From Trifolium pratense (taxonomy: Eukaryota > Streptophyta > Magnoliopsida > Fabales > Fabaceae), in the NCBI RefSeq assembly GCF_020283565.1, contig NC_060062.1:22850127-22914126 (forward strand): DNA of 64,000 nt, given 5' to 3'. Shown piece after piece: positions 23,473 through 34,290 of the stretch. Position numbers and translations under genes: made by a program. Numbering within the stretch: the stretch's first letter is position 1; each line of letters opens with the position of its first letter. The notes beneath the pieces are model-generated. The model worked only from the letters and a program-made list of their open reading frames with translations. It ran no database searches and was not told the DNA's origin.

Positions 23473-24594
23473 GGGCACCTTTCTATTTATGCCTTACTTC
23501 CGTCGATAACATGAGTGTATGTTTGTTGTTTGTGCACTAATTGGTGAGTGCTTGGTATGTTTTGTGTTATGTATTCTCGATATGAGATCGTGGTGAATAC
23601 ATGTTTGATTGTCTTACATATGTTTGGTGTAATATATGTGTTGACATGTTGTTGAGATTATTACATTTAATGAGAATATGTAAGTTGTTTGCATTAGTAT
23701 ATGTAGAGAAGGCGTATGCTCATGCACTCATTGTGGGTATTTGATCTGAGTGATTGTACCTGGTGATACTCCAGCCTTTAAGTGAGCCGGTATTTGATCT
23801 GAGTGATTGTACCCACCGTTAATGGAGCCGGTATTTGATCTGAGTGATTGTACTCGGGGTATTCCACCAATTGAGTCGGTGTTTGATCTGAGTGATTGCA
23901 CCCGGTGTTATTCCACCGTTGAAATTTCCGGAAATCATGCATGTGACGATCCTGTGACGGGGTGTCACACTCATTCATTAGAGGTTTTGCATTAGGTTAT
24001 GTGTGCACTTTATTCATTGTTCTTGGTGTTGAGAATTATGTTAAATGATTACTCGCTTTCCGTTTTGGTACTTGGTATTTGGTATGTATATTTGTTTCAG
24101 TTGGTGACCCTTGCTTTGTATGTGATAAATGAACGGGTTATCCCCCACCTTAGATGACGGAGAGCCTAGCGAGACTGTGGGTCGTGTGGATGGCGAGGAC
24201 TTCGTGGACTATCCCGGAGTGTAGAGAGTAGCGCTTGTTAGGCTACATTTTTGGTTAGGCTTAGTGCCTAGTTTGTATTTTGGATGACTGTATGTCTTAT
24301 ACATTTATACTCAGACATGTTTAGTGCCTTTTGGCCTTGTGATATATTCGGTTTATAACTTGTATCTTTTGGTTGATGAACTTAATGTATCCGCCGTATG
24401 TAAATTATTCAGGTACACACTTTGCTTCGAGGAAGCCCTGTAATATAATGTGTTGATGTTATATTTATTTTCTATTGAATGACGAATTGTCGAGATAGCT
24501 GCGGGCGTTCACGCGCGCCATTTTATTTAAGCGTGTTGTTTTAAAAAAAAAATAATAATACCCCTTTTTATGCTTTGAAAAACGGGGTGTTACA
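23143..24594 (+). repeat. 3' LTR-like repeat, overlapping the pol reading frame
   Basis: This is the near-copy of 20335-21732, but it continues directly from the pol frame without a TG-type LTR start. It has one more copy of the ggtatttgatctgagtgatt unit than the 5' repeat and ends GGTGTTACA. Single-base differences can be seen, for example gatttgtg/gatgtgtg and gccaagttt/gcctagttt. Confidence 0.85.
23730..23912 (+). repeat. Minisatellite inside the gypsy LTR (ggtatttgatctgagtgatt)
   Basis: Four copies of gtRtttgatctgagtgattg occur at roughly 50-bp spacing in the 3' repeat. The 5' repeat has three copies at about 20930-21045. The copy-number difference separates two otherwise nearly identical repeats. 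Confidence 0.85.
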
Positions 24595-26478
24595 GAGACA
24601 CAAACCGCGCTCGCTGTACCAGATGAAGACAATTGCATTACTGTTTACTGTTCAAGTCAATGCCCTCAGTCGGTACATTCTACAATAGCAAAATGCCTTG
24701 GTATTCCTGAAAATAATGTTAGAGTCATTACAAGAAGGGTTGGGGGAGGTTTTGGAGGAAAAGGTGCACGATCTAGCGGTAATCTTTTAGTTGTTTTTAA
24801 TTTCTCTTCTTACAATTTTTCTTTATTATAAAACTTCAATCACTTTCATAGTATGACTATGTGTGTGTGTTTGGTCTGCGGTAACAAAGATTTATTTTTG
24901 AAAGAATTTTACGAAGTTTTTTCTGTCAAAAAAACTTTGTAAAATTGACACTGACTGACTAAAAGTGAGTTGAAGTTGAGTCAAAAAAAAAAAGTGAGTT
25001 GAAGGCAAGGTGATTTATGTTTGGATACATTCATGCATACTTGATTTTTTTATGTAATGCTATTTGCAGACTGCTACATCTTGTGCACTAGCAGCGCACA
25101 AATTACAGCAACCGGTGAGGATGTATCTAAATCATCCAAGTAGATCTGCAATGAGGGGCCCAGGGGACTTGCAAGGATCATTCATCGCCAAAGGTATTAT
25201 AGAAAATGTTGCAGCTACGCTTTCGATGGATGTAGATTCTGTTAGAAGCATTAATCTTCACACCTATACAAGTCTTAAGGAATTCTACGATGATTCTTGT
25301 GGTGAGCCTCTTGAATATACCATGCCTTTAATATGGAATAAGTTAGCTGTTTCTACAAACTATGAACTGAGAGTAAACAAAGTGAAAGAGTTTAACACTG
25401 AGAGTAAACATTTGGAAGAAAAGGGGAATATCTCGAGTACCAGTGTTGTATGAGCTGAACCTAAGACCAACTCCAGGAAAAGTTAGTATTTTATCAGATG
25501 GTTCTGTTGTTGTTGAAGTTGGAGGAATTGAGTTTGTTTCATATACATAACATATCGAATGTTACTTCTGTGAAATTGTCATGCTAGACATATTACCGAT
25601 GTAAATGAATAAAATTATCATATGCTAAATGATGGAAATTGATTCTCAGGTGGAAATAGATCTTCTGACAGGAGAAACCAGATTTTTGCAAACATATATT
25701 ATTTATGACTGTGGACAAAGTCTCAACCCAGCTGTGGATTTAGGACAGGTAATACAAACACATTCATTTTCTTAAATTATTACCGATGTCTATGTGTCAC
25801 CGTCGTATCCGGTAGGACCAAGTTCACTATTGAATGATTATTTACATTCTCTTATATAGTTGCAACAATTGATTTTATAAATAAAAAAAATTAAAAATTT
25901 GAAATGCAGAAGGAATGGTTTGGTTTGTTTTTGTGAATGAGCTTATTATGTTGCCAAATGAAAATACTCTGTCGATAATCATACAATTGCATCTTGCAGA
26001 TTGAAGGATCTTTCATACAAGGGTTAGGATTTTTCATGCTTGAAGAATATAAAACAAACCTTGATGGTTTGGTGTGCAAGATGGCACATGGAACTACAAA
26101 ATCCCAACAATGGACACTATTCCTCAACAGTTTAATGTTGAAATCCTTAACAGTGAGCATCATCAACATAGAATTCTCTCTTCAAAGGGTATGTGACCTA
26201 GGACTTTTCCAATATTTAAGTATTAAACTTTTGTATGCACATATGTTTTTCCCCTCATAATGTATATAACTTATGCTAGAAATCAAACTAACTGTTATCA
26301 GAATAAACTTACCTGAAAGCATTCTAACTGTTCCAATTCCAAAAACTAGAGATCATTGACTTCATAAATAACAGTAATTTAAAAAAAAAAAAAAAAAACT
26401 GTTCGGTATCAAGCCTCAAGATATAATTATATGCATTTGGAACAAGTAAAAATCATTTCAACTAATTTGAATAACATA

Positions 26479-29421
26479 CACTACAAGAAAATCAGTCTAT
26501 ACCCACGGCCATTTTTGCCATTACCCACGGCTTCACCATGAGTACATGAGATTTACCCACGGATTACCCACGGCATTGGTCCGTGGCATATTGCTTCGTA
26601 GGTAACTAATTACCCAAGAAAATGCCGTGGGTAAGGTTACCCACGGCTTTTCCCACATTATTATCCAAAACTTTGCTGTGGATAGTTACCCATGGCAATA
26701 CCATGAGTAGAGCATACCCACGGCTTTGCCATGGAAAACATTTCTAAATACTCTAAATACTCACCCACAGCTTTGCCATAGGAAAGCATTACCTACTGTA
26801 TTACCGTGGGTAAGGTCACTTTTTTTTTTTCTTCATAAACAGCTGGTAGCAATTGTATACTACTATCACATAACTTCATCCATTTTCATCCAAGAAGATA
26901 ACCAATACCAAACAAACAATAACTAAATTTAAAACTAAGCAAATTGAGTCATATCATTAAAAGATCACTTACTTAAACTAAAGTGTAGCATTAACAAAAA
27001 TTGACACTATTACAAGTGTCAAAATAAACAAATAAGACACTAACAATTTAGACAAAATATGTAGTCATAACAGTTTTTCCCTAGATGATTGGGCACATAG
27101 CTTTAAATGAGTCGCAGGGTCGATCGTGTTGATCGTTTTGGAGCCCTTACCATCTGCACCTTCTGACGCCTGGTGCAACTTATATCTTGTTCAAGTCATA
27201 TGCACTGGTTTGAGTTCTTACAAAGACCTCGTCCACTGTGGGTACTCTACCCAACTCTGCAGCCTTTCATAAACATAAAACAAGACAAACTTTAGTTTTG
27301 TGCCAAACATTTCTTACATAGGAAGAAAACTTGCTTTATGCTATTAACCATTATTTTATTAAGAAGTAAGAACAGGCAGATCCAAAGGAAGAATTGAGAA
27401 AGGCAGTAAGATACATTGCATACATACAAACAAACTCAAAAGCACCTAAGTCTTGTATGCTATACCTTCATTTCATAAAATACTCAAGATTGAGTGGTAA
27501 TGATTATACTCACTGTTCTGGGGGGGGGGGGACGAACAGATGCAAAGGGAAACAAATCATACCCTCCAAAAAGATACTTATTGCCTGACCAAAATAATAA
27601 TTCTGTTAATCTAAGCTCGGTTGGGGTGACTGTAAAACAGATGCAAAGGAAAACAAATTATACCATCCAAAAAAATTATAGTAAGACAATATATAAACAT
27701 GAACAAACCATAACATGGATGAGATTGTAAATATCATCACCTCACAATGCTTACGAGAAACCTGGTGTGCATCCCATAGGGACTTCGACTTCAGAACTTC
27801 ACAAACCTCGCGTTCAGTAGAGTCTCTGAAATTTGTCATAAAAACAAATTAGAAAATCACTATGTATATGCTTAGACAATTTTTTAAAATTCCTGCATTA
27901 ATCATACCAACTTGCCAACTATGTATATACTTAAAACAATACAGTAATTAAAAATAAATAGAAAGAGATAATAGTAATTTCTATTTGTGTCGCGTGACTG
28001 TGCAAAAACTTTTTAACGTGCGTGTATCTAATTAAGTCACACTATAATGTCACTTTATTATGTTATGTTAATGTCACAATTATTTGGACTACTCATGAAA
28101 ACAAACTAACAGTACACTAGTAAGAAACAAGCAAAGCCTTGGGTTTCCTAATGCTAGTTTCCTATGAATGAATGAACTCACTTAAGGCTTCTCCAAATGA
28201 TACAACAACTATTACTCCACCTTATCCTGCTACAAACTACCCAAGTCAAGGAAAAACAGAAAATTATCCATCTCAGACAGAATATTAATGGCACTAAAAA
28301 ACATAACTCCCAATAAGAACACCCCCTTCCAAGCTAACACTAGCTGCTGAAATACTACTTCCTGCATAAACTGTAACAAATAAAATTCAAAATTGTGCAA
28401 GTAACAATCTAATAAACTATTCTACTTAACTAATTTACCAATTTGGGTGCAACATAATGCGCGTAAACCCATTCACTCCATATCAAGTGCTAAGCAGAAT
28501 CTACTATTCCATAGTTTATTCAATCAGAATGATATATTCATGACAAGAAAAATAAATCAATGCATGAGGAGCCAGCTGAATGATGATGAGAATTTAGAAT
28601 GTTGAAAGCATATATCCCCTAAACATTCAGATTTCCCACGTTTGTTCTACACAACCCATGTAAACAGGAAAAACAAACAATGATTAACCATTACCACACA
28701 ACACAAACATGAATCAATCAAAACTCTGAAATTGGGGGTAAAATTGAGGATTAGGGTTTTAAAACTTATGGGTCATTTCACATTTAGAAACAATTATAGG
28801 TTAAGCACTCACCAGAAATTCACTTCCTCACTACGGTTAGGCGAGGTAAAGCGTGAATCTGAACAATCTCGGACAAGAGGAGAACAACGGCCAAATTGTG
28901 TGGTGGTGAAGCTGCGAACGCCAGAAGATGCGCTAACGATGATGTTGTTACGTTTCTGCGACCAAATGCGCGAATGGATAAATTGTGCGGTGGTGAGTAG
29001 AGAGTGAGATGGTCGGAGATGAGTGCGGCGAGGAAAGTGTCTGAGAGTGAGATGAGAAACAAATGAGAAAAGTGCAAAGGGAATGGGAAACGTAAAGTTA
29101 AACGTATATTAGATAAAAAATAAAAAATAATTATAATTACACTATAGACAGAAATGCGGTGGATAGAGAAAATTACTTTTTACCCTTATATGCGGCAATG
29201 CCGTGGGAACCGTTACTTATGGATATGCCGTGGGTACTAAAAGTTATATTTTTTTCTTACACACGGATATGCCGTGGAAACTGCGTTTTCGTGAAAAAAA
29301 GTTGGTTGGAAATGAATAGTTTCCTTATTTTTACGTTACCCGGAGATAAGCCATGGGTAATACCCACGGAAAAGAGCCCTGGGTAAAAAAGCCGTGGGTA
29401 TGTACAACTTTTCTTGTAGTG
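26479..29421. mobile_element. Non-autonomous CACTA (En/Spm-type) transposon in intron 9 of pseudogene A
   Basis: The termini are CACTACAAGAAAA (26479) and its inverse TTTTCTTGTAGTG (ending 29421), flanked by the 3-bp duplication ATA (26476-26478 and 29422-29424). Both ends carry many subterminal copies of ACCCACGGC or GCCGTGGGT (about 26500-26815 and 29150-29400), as CACTA transposases require. The 2943-bp interior has only fragments of coding sequence (a transposase-associated scrap near 27086-27270) and a GC-rich block at 28830-29050. The same intron in paralogue B lacks the insertion. Confidence 0.93.
27086..27270 (-). pseudogene. Possible Ptta/En-Spm transposase-associated fragment
   Basis: On the minus strand one frame reads AELGRVPTVDEVFVRTQT, resembling the conserved C-terminal part of plant Ptta/En/Spm proteins (a P-T-x-x-E-x-F/I-x-x-T-x-T pattern). 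It is broken by stops and frameshifts. The identification rests on a short pattern. Confidence 0.35.
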
Positions 29422-29424
29422 ATA

Positions 29425-29674
29425 TATGAGAACAAGTTGTCAATTGCCGATAGTTTGGTCAAATTATGATACACAATATTACTATAATGCCACTATTTGA
29501 CAACACTTTGTACTAAATAACATATTGCAGAACAATAGCGATTTGTTCAAATTCCACTATGCTATAACACTGATATAGCCGCTATTTAAAAACATTGTTG
29601 CAGCATGTATATTACTTTAGACTGTTAATAATATAGAGAAAGCTCAACTTACTTTGGTAGTAATTAATATTTGT
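29425..29674. other. Intron 9 remnant of pseudogene A, right of the CACTA element
   Basis: The sequence tgagaacaagttgtcaatt onward matches intron 9 of paralogue B from about 56163 (tgagaacaatgttgtcaatt) and continues with ttgacaaca.tttgtactaaataacat. This supports continuity of the pseudogene across the transposon. Confidence 0.8.
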
Positions 29675-30129
29675 GGTGGCGAGCCTCCCTTGCTTCTAGC
29701 AGCTTCAATTCACTGTGCCACAAGATCAGCTGTCAAAGAAGCCAGAAAACAGCTCTTATCATGGAGCAACCTAGATGATGGGTCAGATTCAACATTTCAG
29801 TTAGGGGTCCCTGCAACCATGCCTGTAGTAAAGGAACTCGGTGGATTAGACATTGTACAAAGATACTTGAAATGGAAAATGGACAACAAGTAAAAAATAC
29901 CTCAATCACACGCATCATTATTCTGTAAATGAAAGCTAGCCTTGCCCATGCATTATTTGTAGCAATAATCAAGTTATAATTCGATGAATTTCATTTGAAT
30001 CGTGTTAGAAAAGACCGTAAGTACTATGTAGAGACAAGTAAAGTCCGACAAAAAAGTGTTCTCAGTCTGACAAAAAATTGTTCTCACTGGGAATTGAACT
30101 CGAGTTCTCCCGAACAATTCGTCCTAGGG

Positions 30130-33100
30130 GACCTCGATAACCACACTTGAGCCCAATTCTTGGTTAATAAACATTATTTATGGAGTGACGCTTGCTTGAA
30201 CTCTATCTCAGATTTTCCTCAAACCCGCACACAACCTTTTCCTAAGGTGTTTTCTAAAGCCCGTGCTTTAATGGCCCTGCACGACTATCCCGGTTTCATG
30301 AACGATCTAGAAGTTTGCCCAAAAACTCCATAGGAACCGACCTCAGTTCCACATTCATATAGGTAAGTCTATCTCAAGTACCCCTGAAGCTAGGTACTCC
30401 TCTGATAGAGAGTATAGATCTCATTAAGAGTTTCTATTAACTCATCCTTTTCGCTTCAGGATACATGTCTCTTGCATGTTCTTTCCCTATTACTCACGAC
30501 TTGTTGTTTACCCATTGAAACCTAATTCTTGGGATCTTCAGTCTTTTAGGTTGGGTTACCATCATAAGTAATTCACAGTAGGCATTAGTCCCATCTCAAC
30601 AGATGTATTGTAGACTTTCTCTCTAGCTAGTCATTTCGTCAAAGGATCGGCTAAGTTATCATCAATGCGTACTTGATCCACTCTAACAGCACCTTTAGTG
30701 AGCAAATCTCTCACAGTATTGTGCTTTCTTCTTATTTAAAGTTTTTTACCGTTGTAATAACGGTTCTCAATATACTACAAACCCTTCGGGTTGTTCCATA
30801 TAGATTTCTTCTTCTAAATCACCATTTAAAAAAGTGGTTTTAACATCCATTTGCTGTACTACTAAGTTACGAATAGTAGTAATTGAAATAAGTACTCGAA
30901 TGGATGTAATTCTCGTGACCGGAGAAAAAGTGTCGTAGAAATCTATATTTTCTCTTTGCCTAAAACCTTTGGCTACAAGGCGAGCCTTGTATTTATCAAC
31001 AATACCGATGGTATTTAGTTTCTTTTTCAAAATTCATTTACAACCAATTGGTTTGCAGCTAGGTGGCAAGTCTACTAAGTGCCATTGATTGACTCTTTGC
31101 AAGTGTACAAATCCGTCAATTGAGTAATAAAAAGTTATCGATCCTCAGGGATTGCGCGATTGTAACAAAGAAATCGTGTCTATAAACATACTAAAAATAA
31201 CACACATTTTAGGGGTTTGGTTTGTACGAAAACGTTTAGAAATCAATTGATTAAGAGTGAGGTTGGATCGTCGACAATTCCCTAGACAATAGTAATCACA
31301 TGCAATTCAATTGTATCATAATGAACCACTCGAATGTTACAACTAGATCAACATTGTAGTGAATCTCAATCTCTTGATAAATCCACCCTATCCTCTACCG
31401 ATACTTCTCCAATCTCTTGGATGGAAGCTACCGATAGCGGAGTATTTGTAAACGCGTTGATCGTATGCTACAATCTATGTTTCAATTTGACCGGAAACAC
31501 TCAAATGCACAATGAATTCAGTTCTGATTTTAACTCATACTCTCATACATAATTAAAATATAAGTTCATTGCAAGATTGATCAGAAATTGTAAAGCATTA
31601 AAGACAGAATTTCATTGAATAACATTCATAAGAGAGATTTAGTACTGATACAAATGATTACATGGAATACATAAGTCTAGTTCCTAATCATGATCCAACC
31701 TCAATGGAGGTCTAGCCTCTCATGGTGAAGTAGCTCAATTCTTGATCCAACTTCAAGGAATCAGCTCCCGTGATGTTGTATGCTTCAAATCTAGCCACTC
31801 CTAACCTCTGGAACACATGATCAGTCTTCAATTCGCGCACTGGAACTCTCAGGATCAAGATCAGATTCTAAATTTTCGAACCCCTGTCCAGAAAACTAAC
31901 ATTTCTATATATAGTGATTGCAACCACGCCACGCGTGGTTGTGTTTCTTCATACTACGCCGCGCGTGTAACTGCACCACGTCGCGCGTGATCAAGGCAGA
32001 GGCGAACTGGTCTTCAATACAGCTTATTACGCCGCGCGTGATTGGTTACACGCCCCCGGCGTAGTTCAATTCCTCTATCACGCCGCGTGTGATCCTTCTC
32101 ACGTCGCGTGTGATCAAGTCAGTGGCGAACATTCTCTGGTCAGGGTATTACGCCGCGCGTGGACAGGTCCCCACGCCGCGCATAATTATAGCAGGATTTT
32201 GGTCTCTCTGTAATGTGTATTACGCTGCGCTTGATGGGTCACGCCCCCAACGTAGTTAACTTACAACATTTCCTGCATAATTTCCTGCTTTCTTGTATTC
32301 CAAGCAACCTTGCTTCTGAGTTGATTTCTCTTGATTTATTGCTTAAAAACCTCTAAAATAAGTCTAATGTTCCTCAAATAAGCATGTATTATGAGAGTGT
32401 GACGATACGTCATTAGCCATGTCTTGTTAGATTCAAGAGAATCCATCTCATCATTAATAGCTTCTTGCCAAAGATCAGCATCCATCGATGACAAGGCTTC
32501 TTGAATATTTGTAGGATCTTCATCTATTGTATAGGCCGCATAATCAGGCCCATAGTCTTTAGTAACTCTTACTCGTTTACTCCTTCGGAGTTCTGTCTCT
32601 ACTTCATCATTGCTATTCATATTTCGTATCACAGGAATGTGACTTTGTTCAGGAATATTACTCTGTTTAGTGCCCCCACTATTTCTCAATTTAAAAGGAA
32701 ATTTCTTTTCATGGAAATCTGCGTCAACAGATTCTATGATTACTTTTGCATTTAGGTCGTAAAACATATATGCTTTACTGTTTGTTGCATACCCAATGAA
32801 TACACATTCATATGCTCTACTAGCGAGTTTAACTCGCTTCGGATCCAGTATACGGACATAGGCTAGACATCCCCAAAAGTTCTCAAATAAGACAAGTTTG
32901 GTTGTATTTTCTTTAATGTCTCATATGGAGAGATCATTTCTTTAGACTTGGAAACTCTATTCATAACAAAACAATAGTCAAAATAATTTCCCCCCACCAA
33001 TGGGCAGCGGCACCAGAGTTTAACATAATAGCAACAACAAGTTCAGTAAAAGTCCTATTCTTTCTTTCTGCTTTACCATTCATTTCAGGGGAATATGGTA

Positions 33101-33811
33101 CAATTGTCTCATGTATAATTCCATGTTGTTTATAAAATTCATTAAATAAACTAGAATTATATTCAGTTCCCCTATCACTTCGAAATCTCTTGATTTTTTT
33201 ATTAAATTGATTTTCAATTTCGTTAACAAACACTTTAAACATATCAAAAGTATCACTTTTATTCTTCATTAAATAAACGAATGTGTAGTCAGAACAATCA
33301 TCTATAAAAGTGATAAAATAGCGTTTGTTATTTCTAGTTAATGTTCCATCTAATTCACATATATCAGAATGTATAAGGTCCATTGGTTCAGATTGTCTAA
33401 TTACTGATTTATGTGAACTTTTAGTAATTTTTAATTGACTGCAAAATTCACATTTTTATACTTCATTAAAATTGAATTTAGGAATTATACCTAAGTAACT
33501 TAAATGAGAAATAGAACAAATATTAAGAAGACAAAGTCTAGAATGCCAAATATTAAAATCACACAAAGAATAATCAGAAGTAGAAATTTTATTCAAATTC
33601 AAATCAACATTCAATTTAAACATGTCATCAGTGGCGTACCCTTTTCCAATAAAAGTACCATTCTTAGTGATGGCGTACAAGTCTGCCCCAATAGTCTGAC
33701 TAAACTCAGCCTTATTAAAAAAAAAACCATAAACAAGCTGAATTTCACCTCTGGAAAGACTCGGTTTTGAAAATCGATTTAAAAACAAGATAGTACTAAA
33801 AAATTCATTGT
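30130..33811 (-). mobile_element. Decayed Ty1-copia retrotransposon
   Basis: Minus-strand fragments lie in copia order. A pre-integrase region (FIGKGYATDDMFKLN, about 33650) is followed by integrase (33383..32961: DLIHSDICELDG, FITFIDDCSDYTFVY, FRSDRGTEYNS and the catalytic-type Glu in MNGKAERKNRTFTE). Then come the linker to RT (32767..32421, ending LESNKTW), the RT start (31078..30767: KYKARLVAKGFRQRENIDF, QQMDVKTTFLNGDLEEE) and the RNase H end (about 30740..30560: DDNLADPLTK, LAREKVYNTSVEMGL). The RT core is deleted and stops are frequent. A 1330-bp insertion splits it, and a TRIM-like element abuts its 5' side. Outer boundaries are approximate. Confidence 0.82.
31086..32415. mobile_element. 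1330-bp insertion of unknown class within the copia element
   Basis: The copia reading frame is interrupted between NKTW and LVDLPP. The break is flanked by GCCAT at 31081-31085 and 32416-32420, a 5-bp duplication. The insert starts TGATTGACTC and ends ACGTCATTA and has no recognisable protein. At 31930-32250 it carries a GC-rich array of a YACGCCGCGCGTGAT-like motif. The 5-bp duplication would fit a solo LTR or an LTR-element derivative, but the right end lacks the usual CA. The class is therefore open. Confidence 0.6.
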
Positions 33812-33816
33812 AATAG

Positions 33817-34276
33817 TGTTGGGGTTGATTGCAATGTAAGTCCCACATTGCTAATGAAAGAAAAAAGGTCAAGGAAATTATATTTGAGAAGTCCCACATT
33901 GCTTAGAAAAGTGAAGAGTGGAGGAGCTGAATGCTATATAAAGAGATCTCAAGTTCCTTGTTTCAATGCACCAAGCAGTAACACTTGTAAACACTTTAAG
34001 TTTATATTTGTGTCTTTTTGCTTTTCTCTTATGCTCTTGTTTAAGAGTATTTGAGATGTAGTTCAAATATTTACTTTAGAGAGTGTGGGTGTATTGGGGC
34101 ATGGGGTGATTGAGAGTGAAGTCTATGTGTTGTAACAATTTTCACATAGTGTTTATTCTCTGGTTGTCGGTTTTGACAACGGCCGTGGTTTTTTCTCCGG
34201 TTTTGGAGTTTCCACGTTATATTCTTGTGTTGTTGATTGCGTTCATTTATTTTCTCTATGCCGGTTTTTCTCAACA
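33817..34276 (+). repeat. 5' LTR of the TRIM-like element
   Basis: 460 bp, TG...CA ends. It contains a ctatataaag TATA-like box near 33932. Confidence 0.93.
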
Positions 34277-34278
34277 AC

Positions 34279-34290
34279 TGGTATCAGAGC
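34279..34290 (+). other. Primer-binding site of the TRIM-like element
   Basis: TGGTATCAGAGC (complement of initiator Met-tRNA 3' end) lies two bases after the 5' LTR. Confidence 0.9.

Larger units (their letters stand above)
20291..24594 (+). mobile_element. Ty3-gypsy derivative inserted in exon 5 of pseudogene A
   Basis: The element begins TGTAACACC (20291) and ends GGTGTTACA (24594). Exon 5 of the host resumes immediately after at gagacacaaacc. Order: a 5' LTR-like unit (20291-21732), a primer-binding site (21737-21748), a truncated protease-RT-RNase H reading frame (21997-23472), and a 3' unit (to 24594). Gag, integrase and chromodomain are missing, so it is non-autonomous. The left flank gaga(t) and right flank gaga(c) suggest a short target duplication, with about 8 extra bases at the left end. 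The two terminal units differ by only a handful of substitutions plus one repeat unit, so the insertion or homogenisation is recent compared with the decay of the host pseudogene. Confidence 0.88.
17193..29893 (+). pseudogene. Aldehyde oxidase pseudogene A (split by gypsy and CACTA elements)
   Basis: The segment is collinear with gene C. Exon-equivalents lie at 17193-17341, 17679-19310, about 19391-19651, 19903-20115, 20245-20287 plus 24595-24778, 25070-25530, 25650-25748, 26000-26188 and 29675-29893. Disabling changes include: loss of the exon 1 donor; premature stops in exon 2 (first near 17954) and frameshifts; loss of the exon 3 acceptor AG; a gypsy element in exon 5; an in-frame 225-nt deletion in exon 6; a deletion fusing late exon 6 to intron 7; a 1-nt deletion in exon 9; and loss of the exon 10 acceptor. 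The retained 2Fe-2S motif [21 protein letters not shown] and GEPPLLLAAS leave no doubt about the family (molybdo-flavin aldehyde oxidase). It is almost certainly non-functional. Confidence 0.92.

Noticed and set aside
27519..27530. Run of G (ggggggggggg) in the CACTA interior
   Set aside because: A single homopolymer without the spaced G-tracts needed for a convincing quadruplex; possibly also a sequencing ambiguity.
28732..29077. Overlapping frames in a GC-richer block of the CACTA element
   Set aside because: No family resemblance. Probably the former promoter/leader region of the autonomous element.
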